Positions 18,642 to 28,503 are shown, counted from the first letter of the stretch. The stretch is 64,000 nucleotides of DNA from a bacterium (GCA_017536545.1 JAFXHF010000013.1:61537-125536), one strand, 5' to 3'. The notes: generated by a model from the letters alone, not told the origin. A program made the numbers and translations.

Positions 18642-18731
18642 AAAGCCTCCGTTTAATATCCCTAAAAAAAGTATAAAATAAACATGCCTGTTTGATTTAC
18701 AAAAAGGCTCATGAATTTACATTAAGACACA

Positions 18732-19313
18732 TTATTTACGCAAAAAATGGTACTGTTGTAATAACACTTCTAATGCGTCTATTTCGCTATTTGTAATACG
18801 TTTAAAAACAAACATTGTGTCATTTTTTGGATTTATAACACAAAAACTTCCACAAAAAGATTTCAAATCATTATAAGCAACCCTATCAACTCTTAGAGGA
18901 TATTTAGGTTTTGCAATCTCATCTTTAACAATCAAATTAAAAGAATTAGGATACTCATTACTAACAAGCTTCTTTACTTGATTATAAAAAGGTTTGAATG
19001 CATTTTCATTTGATAATACATAATCTCTAGGGGTAAAAATTATAATAGATGACTTTGTTCCAGATTTATAAATGACATTAAACTCTTTATCATATGTCAA
19101 AAATTCTTTGACATAATTAGGAATTTTATAGACAGAATAATTTATCTTTGCATTTCTTAAGTAATTTGCCAAAATTGGAGGAATTGCATTTGAACTTTCA
19201 GTTTGAAAATATTCAAACCTATGTCCATCCTTTGTATATGAAAACACATGCAAATCCTGCAAACAGAATAGGCAAATAACCAAAGTTACAATTAGTAATA
19301 CAAAATGTTTCAT
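18732..19313 (-). CDS. Unknown exported protein
   Basis: I do not recognise a family. The start at 19313 gives a clean N-terminus M-K-H-F-V-L-L-I-V-T followed by a hydrophobic stretch, consistent with a signal peptide or membrane anchor; the longer in-frame reading adds 16 residues without support. The mature part of about 170 residues is mixed alpha/beta and includes two cysteines in C-G-S-F-C near the C-terminus, which could form a disulfide in the periplasm. TATAAT lies about 30 bases upstream of the ATG. An intrinsic terminator on the same strand lies just upstream of that promoter. Confidence 0.6.
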   Translation of the reverse strand: MKHFVLLIVTLVICLFCLQDLHVFSYTKDGHRFEYFQTESSNAIPPILANYLRNAKINYSVYKIPNYVKEFLTYDKEFNVIYKSGTKSSIIIFTPRDYVLSNENAFKPFYNQVKKLVSNEYPNSFNLIVKDEIAKPKYPLRVDRVAYNDLKSFCGSFCVINPKNDTMFVFKRITNSEIDALEVLLQQYHFLRK

Positions 19314-19362
19314 CAAAATCTTCCAATAATTTAATAAATATATTATACAACATTTGTGCAAT

Positions 19363-19387
19363 AAAAAAAAGAGGACTAATCGTCCTC
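19363..19387 (-). terminator. Leftward terminator with no leftward gene before it
   Basis: GAGGAC and GTCCTC pair around a five-base loop; on the minus strand a run of eight T residues follows. The next gene upstream on this strand is far away, because 19559-23449 is all rightward, so it either ends an unannotated short leftward RNA or attenuates the gene at 18732-19313. Confidence 0.65.
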
Positions 19388-19558
19388 GTTGGAATTAAGA
19401 ATAGCTGGAAGTATGAAAAAGATTAATTATATTAAACCTTATAATAAAATTTATACTATTAACTATATGGCTAGATATTCAACAACCAAAAGGTGAAATA
19501 ACTAATGACAAATAGTATCTACTTGTGGTATTGTATTGAATATAAATAAGGGGGAACG

Positions 19559-20266
19559 ATGAAAAAGCGTTATATATTAGGAACATTTGTTGGAATTATT
19601 TTAATATTATTCTTCACAAGTATTATCTACAGCTTAGATAAAAATGAAACACAAAGAAACGAACTAATACCTCGAATTGGCCAAAAACTTTGGACATACA
19701 ATATGAACAAATACGAATGGCGAAAATATAGCGAAAAAGATTCTGATACATCAAAAGAAGAAATAGTTTTACAAGTAAGAATCCCTGAAGGTAAAGGAGA
19801 GTATGATGGTTATTATCTTTTAACTGATAATGCTCAAGTGCCAAAAGAGAATGTCTGGATTGGTGAAGCTAGTCAAGAATTTCTACGAGGGAAACAACTA
19901 TATTCATACTTTCCAAGAGATTATGAATACTATGAAGTTATCTTTAATGGAGTAAAATTCGTACCAAGAAAACTTCAAGATGAAGAAATTACATCATTAT
20001 TTAAAGGCTATAATTTGATAAAAGTTTCGCAACTAACAAAAGGAATATTAGAAATTCCATATTCTAAAAAAAATAACCAATTTATTTTAATAAATGATAT
20101 CGGCGAAGATTTCTACAAATATTACATTGTTCCAAATGATAGTAAAAAACTTCAAATTGGTGAATTTTCAAATCAATTCACAGTAACAGATAAAGTTGAC
20201 ATCAAGATACAAAGATTGGAAGGGTGCACAAAAGCATACCCTTGCTATGACATCAACATTAAATAA
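19559..20266 (+). CDS. Unknown membrane-anchored protein
   Basis: A 235-residue protein with a basic start (MKKR) and one hydrophobic helix (about 5-26), then a soluble domain that should face the periplasm. The soluble part is rich in Tyr, Lys and acidic residues and has strand-like segments; the C-terminus contains a C-x-x-x-x-x-C pair (CTKAYPC). I do not recognise the family. AGGGGG lies 4 bases before the ATG. It sits 33 bases upstream of the antiporter gene on the same strand and may share its transcript. Confidence 0.6.
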   Translation: MKKRYILGTFVGIILILFFTSIIYSLDKNETQRNELIPRIGQKLWTYNMNKYEWRKYSEKDSDTSKEEIVLQVRIPEGKGEYDGYYLLTDNAQVPKENVWIGEASQEFLRGKQLYSYFPRDYEYYEVIFNGVKFVPRKLQDEEITSLFKGYNLIKVSQLTKGILEIPYSKKNNQFILINDIGEDFYKYYIVPNDSKKLQIGEFSNQFTVTDKVDIKIQRLEGCTKAYPCYDINIK

Positions 20267-20299
20267 ATTTTTATGATATTTTAAACATAGGCAGGAAAT

Positions 20300-21610
20300 A
20301 TGTTATCACTTATTACAAATCCAATAATTATATCAGTAGTTTTACTTTGTATTCTTTGTTTATGCAGAGTAAATGTCCTATTGGCTCTAATAATTTCTTC
20401 TGTTATTGGTGGATTAATGGGACACATTGGACTTGCTGAAGTTATGGACATATTTATAAAAGGTATGGGTGGAAACTCTGAAACGGCATTAAGCTACATT
20501 TTATTAGGGGCTTTTGCTGCATCTATGACTCACACTGGACTTGCTCCAATTTTATCTATGAAAATAGCAAATACAATCCGATCTAAAAAATTCTTATTAA
20601 TATTTATACTAACAGGAATTGCAATCCTTTCTCAGAATTTAATTCCAGTACACATTGCATTCATACCAATATTAGTTCCCCCACTACTTGTTATTATGAA
20701 TAAACTAAATATTGATAGACGAGCAGTAGCGTGCGGTTTAGCATTTGGATTAAAAGCACCTTATATTGTAATCCCTGCAGGTTTTGGTTTAATTTTCCAA
20801 GGTTTAATCGCTGAAAATCTAATAGAAAATGGGGTAGATGTTGCTAAAAACTCTATTTGGCAATCTACTTGGGTATTAGGCTTAGCAATGTTGATAGGTT
20901 TTCTTATTGCAATTTTTGTATCATACAGAAAACCTCGAACTTATGAAAATTTAGAAGTTAAACTCGTACCTGAAAAAGAAGATCTTAAATTAAATAAAAA
21001 CCACTATATAACATTATGTGCCGCAATATTAACATTAATTGTCCAGCTATGGACTAAATCATTACCACTTGGGGCATTAGTTGGTTTAGCTGTTATTTTT
21101 GGTCTAAAAGCAATTGATCACAAAAAAATGGACAAACTTATCAACGAGGGTGTTGGTTTAATGGGATATGTTGCGTTTGTAATGCTTGTTGCTGCTGGTT
21201 TTGCAAGTGTAATGAAAGCGACAGGAGGAATAGATTCACTTGTTAATACCATTGCTCCATTTATGATGTCTAGCAAAGTTCTTGCAACATTCCTAATGCT
21301 ATTTGTAGGCTTATTTATTACAATGGGTATTGGCACATCTTTCGGTACCATCCCAATTTTAGCCGTTTTATATGTTCCAATTTGTGTAAAATTAGGCTTC
21401 AGTATTCCATCAATAATTATAGTTTTAGCAGCAGCCGCAGCCTTGGGCGATGCAGGCTCTCCAGCATCAGATACAACTCTTGGGCCAACTGCTGGACTTG
21501 ATGCTGATGGCCAACATAATCACATTTGGGATACTTGCGTTCCAACGTTTTTACACTACAATATCCCACTAATTATTATGGCAATCCTTTCTGTTGTTAT
21601 CTTTGGGTAA
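20300..21610 (+). CDS. Na+/H+ antiporter family protein (YuiF/NhaC-like)
   Basis: A polytopic membrane protein of 436 residues with about eleven to twelve helices. The N-terminal part (LLALIISSVIGG, then G-M-G-G-N-S-E-T-A-L-S-Y-I-L-L-G-A-F) and the C-terminal D-A-G-S-P-A-S-D-T-T-L-G-P-T block are typical of the YuiF-type Na+/H+ antiporter family in the ion transporter superfamily. Some members are now considered amino-acid transporters, so the substrate is not certain. AGGAAA precedes the ATG, and the upstream anchored protein is 33 bases away. Confidence 0.8.
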   Translation: MLSLITNPIIISVVLLCILCLCRVNVLLALIISSVIGGLMGHIGLAEVMDIFIKGMGGNSETALSYILLGAFAASMTHTGLAPILSMKIANTIRSKKFLLIFILTGIAILSQNLIPVHIAFIPILVPPLLVIMNKLNIDRRAVACGLAFGLKAPYIVIPAGFGLIFQGLIAENLIENGVDVAKNSIWQSTWVLGLAMLIGFLIAIFVSYRKPRTYENLEVKLVPEKEDLKLNKNHYITLCAAILTLIVQLWTKSLPLGALVGLAVIFGLKAIDHKKMDKLINEGVGLMGYVAFVMLVAAGFASVMKATGGIDSLVNTIAPFMMSSKVLATFLMLFVGLFITMGIGTSFGTIPILAVLYVPICVKLGFSIPSIIIVLAAAAALGDAGSPASDTTLGPTAGLDADGQHNHIWDTCVPTFLHYNIPLIIMAILSVVIFG

Positions 21611-21668
21611 CAAATTTGCCTTAAATTAAGTTATTTCGTACAATATTTTTATTAAGAGGATAAATTGT

Positions 21669-22556
21669 ATGGATAATTTTGAAATAAGGCTAAATGAATT
21701 TGCCCAAAAATGTGAAGATTTAAAAAATCAAGAATTTGAAAACTTTGGATACTTAGAGAAAACCTATTGCGAACTTATTAATGAAGGAAACCAACTCCGC
21801 CAATATATTATTCAAAATCCTGAAATCTGTGATAAAAACTCTTTGTTAGTTTTGACTAATCAGGTTTTGGATACCTCATATTTGGATGAGAAATTTAAAA
21901 GTTTAACAAACATAATCCAATTAACAATAACCCTATTACAAAAATATAGTGAATATGTTCAGGAACTTCTAGCTGAACAAAAATATGAAGAAGCTATAAA
22001 TATATATAATCAAATGTATAGTTTCACAAGAAATCCTATTTACAAAAAAAATATTGCAGAAATATATTGCACCAACTTAAATGACTACGATAAAGCACTC
22101 GAAATTTGTAAACCTATCGAACATATTATAAGTACAAATTCTCAATTCTGTAGATTGTATGCAAAAATATATTCCTTAAAGTCTGATATAACAAATAATA
22201 TTCTTTGGAATAAAAAAGCTGACGAAATTGAGATGATAGCAAAAGCTAAAGATTTTATAAGTAAAGAAGATTATTTAGAAGCAATAAATGTATATGATAG
22301 CTTATTCGACCTTACTAAAAACTATAACTATCAAATAGAAATTGCAAATATTCATGCTGTTTGTTTATCAAATATTGATAAAGCGTTATCTATATACAAA
22401 AACTTTGAAAAAGAATTAAAAGATAACGCACAATACTGGTGGCAATTATCACAGTTATACGAAAATAAAGATAAAACATATAAACAGGTTTTATGCATAC
22501 AGAACGCAGTAAAACTGGAATTAAATGAAATAGAATCTAGGGAGGCTTCTGTATGA
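21669..22556 (+). CDS. TPR-like protein coupled to a glycosyltransferase
   Basis: A helical protein of 295 residues with no signal peptide. Residues about 95-290 contain degenerate TPR-like repeats (Y-E-E-A-I-N-I-Y-N-Q-M-Y and Y-L-E-A-I-N-V-Y-D-S-L-F are clearly related units). Its stop codon overlaps the start of the glycosyltransferase gene by four bases (ATGA), so the two are translationally coupled and the proteins probably work together. AGAGGA precedes the ATG. Confidence 0.72.
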   Translation: MDNFEIRLNEFAQKCEDLKNQEFENFGYLEKTYCELINEGNQLRQYIIQNPEICDKNSLLVLTNQVLDTSYLDEKFKSLTNIIQLTITLLQKYSEYVQELLAEQKYEEAINIYNQMYSFTRNPIYKKNIAEIYCTNLNDYDKALEICKPIEHIISTNSQFCRLYAKIYSLKSDITNNILWNKKADEIEMIAKAKDFISKEDYLEAINVYDSLFDLTKNYNYQIEIANIHAVCLSNIDKALSIYKNFEKELKDNAQYWWQLSQLYENKDKTYKQVLCIQNAVKLELNEIESREASV

Positions 22557-23449
22557 CAAGATTTTCAATCGTAACACCTGTTTATAATGTAGAAAACGAA
22601 ATCCGTAAATGTTTAGATACAATAAAAAATCAAACATTTAATGATTTTGAAGTTTTATGTGTTGACGACTGCGGGACAGATAATTCAGTAAAAATAGCTG
22701 AAGAATATGCAAACGAAGATGCAAGATTTAAAATCCTAAAACATGAACACAACAAAGGAGTTTCAGCAGCTAGAAATACTGCCATTGAAGCTGCAACTGG
22801 TGAATATCTCGTGTTTATTGATTCTGACGACTGGATTGAATTAAACGCACTAGAAATTATCGATAAAGCAATAACTAACTCAGGAAAAGATTTTATCCTC
22901 TTTGGATACAACAATTGTAATGAGAATGGGGACGTCGAAAAACACGAATATGACAACAACGAACCATTGATAATAACCCCAGAAAATATAAGAGATGCTG
23001 GTGGATGTGTTTGGAATAAGACATTTAAAACTTCAAAAATCAAAGAATTTGGAATTGAATTCCCTGTAGGATTAGTAATTGAAGATGCTGAATTCTGTTT
23101 TAAAGCACTTTCTCAAATTAAATATGGTTATATCGCTAAAGATGCCATATACAATTATAGAGTACAAAGACAAGGTTCTATAACAACAGAAGACATAACT
23201 AATGAGAGATTAGAAGATACATTTATAATTACAGAAAGAATATTTGATTTTATAATAGAAAAAAATATGTTTAAAGAATATCGAAATTATATGCTAAAAT
23301 CAATAATTTGGTTAACTAAATGTATTATTGGAACTCCAAACAAGCGTGAATATATTATTCGATATACAGATAAATTATTACAAAAAATAGATTTCCCTAA
23401 TGCTTTCAAAGATTTAGAAACTCCTAAGTTTATGTTTTGGAAAAATTAA
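22553..23449 (+). CDS. Family 2 glycosyltransferase
   Basis: A GT-A fold glycosyltransferase of family 2. The N-terminus F-S-I-V-T-P-V-Y-N-V, the V-D-D-C-G-T-D-N-S motif, G-V-S-A-A-R-N-T-A and the D-S-D-D metal/nucleotide-sugar site (around 86-90) are all present. The acceptor region contains E-D-A-E-F-C-F-K. Such enzymes add a sugar from a nucleotide sugar to a surface polysaccharide or glycan; the sugar cannot be predicted. There is no membrane helix. GGGAGG precedes the start, inside the upstream TPR gene. Confidence 0.87.
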   Translation: MTRFSIVTPVYNVENEIRKCLDTIKNQTFNDFEVLCVDDCGTDNSVKIAEEYANEDARFKILKHEHNKGVSAARNTAIEAATGEYLVFIDSDDWIELNALEIIDKAITNSGKDFILFGYNNCNENGDVEKHEYDNNEPLIITPENIRDAGGCVWNKTFKTSKIKEFGIEFPVGLVIEDAEFCFKALSQIKYGYIAKDAIYNYRVQRQGSITTEDITNERLEDTFIITERIFDFIIEKNMFKEYRNYMLKSIIWLTKCIIGTPNKREYIIRYTDKLLQKIDFPNAFKDLETPKFMFWKN

Positions 23450-23502
23450 TTTTATTTAATATTCTATTTTTTTGAAAATCCTTGTATGCTATCATGCATG
23501 CT

Positions 23503-26500
23503 ATGGCAGATGTAGAACAACAATACGTACCACTCCACCTGCACACAGAATATTCATTGCTGGATGGAGCTATAAGAATCAAGGAGTTACTAGAGTTTTG
23601 TAAGGAAAATAATTTTCCTGCAGTTGCTGTTACTGACCACGGGGTTATGTACGGTGATATGGAACTTTACGAACTTGCTATGAACTCTGGTGTTAAACCA
23701 ATTATGGGTTGCGAGTTTTATGTTCATGATGGTGATATCACAGAACACGATAAAAATAATAACCCTTGCTACCACTTAGTTCTACTTGCAAAAAACAACA
23801 CTGGTTATTCAAATATTATCAAACTAACATCAATTGCTTGGTGTGAGGGAAGATACGTTAAGCCTAGAATCAATTGGGAATTACTTGAAAAACATCACGA
23901 AGGTTTAATATGTTGTTCAGCCTGTTTAGGGGGAGAAGTTCTTCAACGCCTACAAGAAGGTAAATACGAAGAAGCCAAAGCTGTTGCAAAAAAATACAAA
24001 GATTTATTTGGTGATGATTATTACATTGAACTTCAAGATCACGGTTTAGAGGAACAGAAAAGAACTAATCCTGATTTAATAAAAATTGCACAAGAACTTG
24101 ATATCGAGATGGTTATCACAAACGACTCTCACTATTTGAGATTAGAAGATGCAGACATGCACGATACATTGCTATGTATGCAAACAAATAGTGATAAAGA
24201 TGATCCAAATCGTTTCCATTTCCCAAATAATGAATTTTATGTAAAAACACCATCTCAACTTAGAGATTCATTCCGTTGGATGGATAGTGATATGTTTAAC
24301 AGATGTATCAAAAATACTGTCGCTATTGCTGAAAAATGTCACGTATCAATTGAAACAAAGAGTCCACTTCCTGAATATGAAGTTCCAGCAGGGCACACAA
24401 TTGATACATATTTAGAATATATTGTTCATTGTGGATTGAAAAAACGTTATGGAGAAGATGTTTCAAATGATATTAAAGAACGTGTAAAATATGAACTTGG
24501 CGTAATCCAACAAATGGGCTTCTCAGCTTATTTCTTAATTACTTGGGACTTTATCCATTACGCTAAAACTCACGGAATACCAGTTGGCCCAGGTAGGGGT
24601 TCTGCTGCGGGTTCTGTTGTAGCTTACGCACTTGAAATCACTGACCTTGACCCAATTGAACACAAACTGTTGTTCGAAAGATTCTTGAACCCAGAACGTT
24701 TCACAATGCCCGATGTCGACATCGACTTCTGTATTGAAAGACGTGGTGAAGTTATCGACTACGTAACAAAAAAATACGGTGAAGATAGAGTTTGTCAAAT
24801 CATTACTTTTGGTACATACGCTGCAAAAGCCGCATTTAAAGGTGTTGCAAGAATTCTAAAAGTACCTTTTGCTGAAGCAAACAAACTTGCAGGGTTAATT
24901 GAACCTGCAATTGAACTTGCAATGAGTATCAACGACAAAGCTAAAACTCTAAAAAAAGCTATGGAGTATGATGGCTCTGAGCTAAAAGCTTTGTACGATA
25001 AAGATGAACAAATTATGATTGACCCGACAGAAGGCAAAACTGTTGGAATGAAAAAACTCATCGACTTAGCTGTGGGTATTGAGGGCCTAAAAAACAATAC
25101 TGGTACTCACGCAGCTGGTGTTATTATTGCTCCAAAACCATTGAATGAAATCTTACCAATCCAACCTTCAAAAGATGGCATCATTCAAACTGGCTACCCA
25201 CCACATGCTGCAACAGAATTTTTAAACCTGTTAAAAATGGACTTTTTGGGTTTACGAAACCTTACAACCATTTATAAAACAGTTGATATGGTTGAACGCC
25301 GTCAAGGAATTAAAGTAGATATCAACAATATTCCACTTGACGATAAACCAACATATGAAATGCTTATGACAGGTGATACTGACGGGGTATTCCAGCTTGA
25401 ATCTCAAGGGATGAAAAACCTTGTAAAACGTCTAAGACCTGACGTTTTTGAAGATTTAGGTGCGTTAGTTGCACTATTCCGTCCAGGGCCATTGGATTCT
25501 GGGATGGTTGATGACTTCGTAGAAAGAAAACACGGTCGTCAAGCAATCACATATGCTCATCCATCTTTAGAACCTGTTTTAAAAGATACTTACGGAACTA
25601 TCGTTTATCAAGAACAAATCATGCAAGTGTTCCAAATCCTTGCGGATTACTCTCTTGGTCAAGCCGATATGGTTCGCCGTATGATGGGTAAGAAAAAAGT
25701 CGATGAAATGGAAAAACAAAAAGGTTTGTTCATCGAACGTTCTGCAAAACACGGTATGACATCAAAAGATGCGGAAACCTTATTCAACCAAATCCTAAGT
25801 TTCGCATCATACTGTTTCAACCGTTCTCACTCAGCAGCGTACGCATTTGTAGCTTATCAAACAGCTTATTTAAAATGCCATTATCCTGTTGAATATTTAT
25901 CAGCACTTTTATCAAGTGTTTCAAGTGATCAAGAAAAAACTCAGTTATACATTGAAGAAGCATTGAAAAAAGGTATCAAGGTTTTACCTCCTGATATCAA
26001 CAATTCACTTGCAACATTTACACCTGACGGAGAAAATATTCGTTTCGGACTTGCTTCAATCAAACAAGTTGGGGAAGGCGTAATCGAAGATATTATCAAG
26101 GAAAGAGAAGAAAACGGCCCATTCAAGTCAATTTATGATTACATCAAAAGAGTTGATGTTAAATGTACGAACAAAAGAACCCTTGAAGGCTTAATCAAAG
26201 CTGGTGCTTTTGCTCAAATCGAAAAAAGCCGTAAACAGTTGATGGAGAACCTTGATTATATCTGTTCAACAGCCTCAAAAGAAGCAAAAGAAAAAGAATC
26301 AGGACAAGGTAGTTTGTTTGATATGCTAGGCGATACAGCTTCAATTGATAATGCAAAATTTAGCCTTGGTGGATCTGATGAAGAATATGATGCTCGTCAA
26401 ATTCAACTATTTGAAAAAGAATTTTTAGGATTTTACGTAACAAGTCACCCACTATCGACAATCAGAGACAAATTGCCATTTTTAATGACACACAAAATCT

Positions 26501-27051
26501 CTGAAATACCTGAAATTGCAAACGAAAAAGTTGTTACAATTTGTGGTCTTGTTACGGCTACAAAACAAATTCCAACAAAAAATGATCCAACAAAATTTGT
26601 TAGATTTGTTACTGTAGAAGATTTGACAGGAAAAATTGACACTCTTGCATTTAACTCGAAAATTGCAGAGTATAATGAATTCTTGCAAAGCGAACAAAGA
26701 ATTATTGTATCTGGCAAAGTAAGCCGTAGAAGTGATGAAGATCCACCGATTATTTTAATCGATACTATTAAGCCTGTGGATAACTCAAATATTTTCACAA
26801 TTGAACTTAAAGAAGAAATGAAGTATGAGGAATTATTCTTACTTAAACAAATTCTTTGTCAGCATAACGGTTCAGATCCTGTAATGTTGAAATTAAAAGA
26901 TTTAACAGGAGAAGTAAAAATCCTAACTTCATCGATTTTCTGGGTAAATTCAACCAATGATTTGGTAAATCAGTTGAAGAAGAGTTTTACAGGTAAAGTT
27001 GAAATCTCAATTAAATCAATGGATACAGACTTAAAAGACGGAGATGAATAA
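23503..27051 (+). CDS. dnaE: DNA polymerase III alpha subunit
   Basis: The replicative polymerase subunit, about 1,182 residues. It has an N-terminal PHP domain (L-H-L-H-T-E-Y-S, then T-D-H-G), the polymerase palm with G-P-G-R-G-S-A-A-G-S and catalytic P-D-V-D-I-D-F, the Y-Q-E-Q-I-M finger/thumb segment, and a C-terminal OB fold. The PHP metal ligands look complete, so proofreading-like nuclease activity is possible. The gene is continuous, with no intein or split as found in many cyanobacteria. Starts are possible at 23482 (TTG), 23494 or 23503; I prefer 23503, though none has a ribosome binding site. A terminator covers the stop codon. Confidence 0.95.
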   Translation: MADVEQQYVPLHLHTEYSLLDGAIRIKELLEFCKENNFPAVAVTDHGVMYGDMELYELAMNSGVKPIMGCEFYVHDGDITEHDKNNNPCYHLVLLAKNNTGYSNIIKLTSIAWCEGRYVKPRINWELLEKHHEGLICCSACLGGEVLQRLQEGKYEEAKAVAKKYKDLFGDDYYIELQDHGLEEQKRTNPDLIKIAQELDIEMVITNDSHYLRLEDADMHDTLLCMQTNSDKDDPNRFHFPNNEFYVKTPSQLRDSFRWMDSDMFNRCIKNTVAIAEKCHVSIETKSPLPEYEVPAGHTIDTYLEYIVHCGLKKRYGEDVSNDIKERVKYELGVIQQMGFSAYFLITWDFIHYAKTHGIPVGPGRGSAAGSVVAYALEITDLDPIEHKLLFERFLNPERFTMPDVDIDFCIERRGEVIDYVTKKYGEDRVCQIITFGTYAAKAAFKGVARILKVPFAEANKLAGLIEPAIELAMSINDKAKTLKKAMEYDGSELKALYDKDEQIMIDPTEGKTVGMKKLIDLAVGIEGLKNNTGTHAAGVIIAPKPLNEILPIQPSKDGIIQTGYPPHAATEFLNLLKMDFLGLRNLTTIYKTVDMVERRQGIKVDINNIPLDDKPTYEMLMTGDTDGVFQLESQGMKNLVKRLRPDVFEDLGALVALFRPGPLDSGMVDDFVERKHGRQAITYAHPSLEPVLKDTYGTIVYQEQIMQVFQILADYSLGQADMVRRMMGKKKVDEMEKQKGLFIERSAKHGMTSKDAETLFNQILSFASYCFNRSHSAAYAFVAYQTAYLKCHYPVEYLSALLSSVSSDQEKTQLYIEEALKKGIKVLPPDINNSLATFTPDGENIRFGLASIKQVGEGVIEDIIKEREENGPFKSIYDYIKRVDVKCTNKRTLEGLIKAGAFAQIEKSRKQLMENLDYICSTASKEAKEKESGQGSLFDMLGDTASIDNAKFSLGGSDEEYDARQIQLFEKEFLGFYVTSHPLSTIRDKLPFLMTHKISEIPEIANEKVVTICGLVTATKQIPTKNDPTKFVRFVTVEDLTGKIDTLAFNSKIAEYNEFLQSEQRIIVSGKVSRRSDEDPPIILIDTIKPVDNSNIFTIELKEEMKYEELFLLKQILCQHNGSDPVMLKLKDLTGEVKILTSSIFWVNSTNDLVNQLKKSFTGKVEISIKSMDTDLKDGDE

Positions 27052-27063
27052 TCTCCGTCTTTT
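27033..27063. terminator. Terminator overlapping the dnaE stop codon
   Basis: AAAAGACGGAGAT and its complement form a 13-pair stem around five bases. The dnaE TAA (27049-27051) starts in the loop. Flanking A and T runs allow use by the convergent gene at 27087 too. Confidence 0.88.
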
Positions 27064-27086
27064 TATCAACTAATTCATATAACCAA

Positions 27087-28223
27087 TTAGTTTAAATTTA
27101 CGTTTTTAGTTAAAAATCCTGAGACATCAAAAGTTCTCAAACCTTGAGCTTCAGCATTTTCTAAAACCTGAGGTAACACTTCTAAATTTTCTTTAATTCT
27201 TACTGTATCACCCAATCTAATATCATCTAAATTAATATCTGCATCAACATTTGGAGCAACACTATCTGTTGTGTCTAAAGTTTGTTTTAATAATCTTAGG
27301 TTTTCTGGTTTTGAATCTTCACTGCATAGATGTCTTATTTGATTAAAGAAAGTTTGTTCTTTAGATCTTGGACCTAAATCCATTGATGGCATACCTTTAA
27401 GAATCGAGTTAGCAAGAGGCTCAACTAGAGCTTCAGTAGCTTCAGCTTGTTTTTCTGTGCCAACAAATGGGAAACCATCTACAAATCTTTGTAAGAAGAA
27501 TTTAGCATTTGTATCATCAGAGTGAGAAACAACTGTTTCAGCTAAATCAACGGCTTTTGGATTTGCTTTACTTAAACCTGGTAACAAATTCAACACATAA
27601 CCCATTAAAGTTGTTCTCTTACCAGTACTTTTTGCTTGACCAATATCATTAAAATTCACAGTTGGGAAAATATCATGATTAATCATTGCATGAGTATTAG
27701 ATAAATCAACAACATCATGTGCTAAACTCAAATGACGTTGAGGCATATCACCTGCAACTTTTAAAAATTCTGTAATTTCTTTTGTTTTTAATTCTGCAAC
27801 TTTAATTGAGTGAGCAACACGGGCTATTTGCAACAACTCCTCATATTCTTGTCGTTGTGCACCAGATAAAGTTCCACCCTGTCTTAAAATATTTTTTACA
27901 TATTCTACATTTCGACTTTGCATTTCTAATGCAACATCTACAATATCTTGTGAACTATCTTTAGCAAGTCTTTCAAGGCTATACGCACCTTCATCAGAAA
28001 GTTCTTGAAGATATTTACGACCTTTTTCAGCTTTATCAGCTTCTCCTTTAGCTAATAACTTCAAAGAGGCAATAATTTCTTCAGTTGTATTTGTACGAGG
28101 AGCGTGGAACGTTGCACCCATAGGTTGGAAACCACCATCACCAATAAAACGATTAGCTAATTTTTCTGCTTTTTGAGGTACTACATCTTGAACTCTTCCT
28201 GTTATTCTTGATAAAAATGACAT
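27087..28223 (-). CDS. Unknown helical protein, paralogue of the protein at 2337-3188
   Basis: I do not recognise a family. The 378-residue product looks fully helical, without signal peptide or membrane segments. Residues 45-140 carry repeated helix pairs (E-R-L-A-K, V-D-V-A-L-E) that look HEAT- or armadillo-like. Residues 150-244 match residues 50-133 of the protein at 2337-3188, including P-K-A-V-D-L-A and, 15 residues after the Asp, K-F-F-L. AAAGGA lies 10 bases upstream of the ATG. It is monocistronic, facing dnaE. Confidence 0.72.
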   Translation of the reverse strand: MSFLSRITGRVQDVVPQKAEKLANRFIGDGGFQPMGATFHAPRTNTTEEIIASLKLLAKGEADKAEKGRKYLQELSDEGAYSLERLAKDSSQDIVDVALEMQSRNVEYVKNILRQGGTLSGAQRQEYEELLQIARVAHSIKVAELKTKEITEFLKVAGDMPQRHLSLAHDVVDLSNTHAMINHDIFPTVNFNDIGQAKSTGKRTTLMGYVLNLLPGLSKANPKAVDLAETVVSHSDDTNAKFFLQRFVDGFPFVGTEKQAEATEALVEPLANSILKGMPSMDLGPRSKEQTFFNQIRHLCSEDSKPENLRLLKQTLDTTDSVAPNVDADINLDDIRLGDTVRIKENLEVLPQVLENAEAQGLRTFDVSGFLTKNVNLN

Positions 28224-28346
28224 ATTTGGGGTAATCCTTTCTACTTTTTCACACTAAATTTGTAGATATAAAGTAAAAACATGAATTAAATTGCCTATTG
28301 TTTAAAAAATATTACATTGAATTTACAAAAAAATCAAAAAAAGTTG

Positions 28347-28374
28347 TTGCATTTTATTTTTTAGCATGTAGAAT
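28347..28374 (+). promoter_or_regulatory. Promoter of tRNA-Gly
   Basis: TTGCAT (28347-28352), a 16-base spacer and TAGAAT (28369-28374) end 19 bases before the mature tRNA 5' end, leaving a short 5' leader. Confidence 0.55.
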
Positions 28375-28393
28375 AAAGAAGTAACCCAAATAT

Positions 28394-28468
28394 GCGGGGG
28401 TAATTCAGTGGTAGAATGCCTCCTTGCCAAGGAGGATGTCGCGAGTTCGAGCCTCGTCTCCCGCTCCA
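28394..28468 (+). tRNA. tRNA-Gly, anticodon GCC
   Basis: A complete cloverleaf: acceptor stem GCGGGGG with CTCCCGC (one G-U pair), D arm with TTCAGTGGTAGAA, anticodon stem CCTCC/GGAGG with loop TTGCCAA (anticodon GCC at 28426-28428), T arm GCGAG-TTCGAGC-CTCGT. Discriminator T and CCA (28466-28468) are encoded. A promoter precedes it and a terminator follows. The 3' end is repeated twice downstream. GlyQ, which with GlyS charges this tRNA, is encoded elsewhere in the window. Confidence 0.97.
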
Positions 28469-28473
28469 TAAAG

Positions 28474-28503
28474 AACACTCATCAGAAGATGGGTGTTTTT
28501 TAT
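28474..28503 (+). terminator. Terminator of tRNA-Gly
   Basis: AACACTCATC and GATGGGTGTT pair around the loop AGAA, followed by a T-run. It starts 6 bases after the CCA end of the tRNA. Confidence 0.85.

Noticed and set aside
19413..19496. 27-codon rightward frame (MKKINYIKPY...) with GGAAG upstream
   Set aside because: Very short, AT-driven, no homology recognised; the ribosome binding site is too close to the ATG. Kept only as a note.
22630..23043. Leftward 137-codon frame inside the glycosyltransferase gene
   Set aside because: Antisense to GT2 motifs; Ser-rich shadow translation.
23503..27051. Split or intein-containing DnaE as in many cyanobacteria
   Set aside because: The reading frame is continuous and all polymerase domains follow in normal order; no intein blocks are visible.
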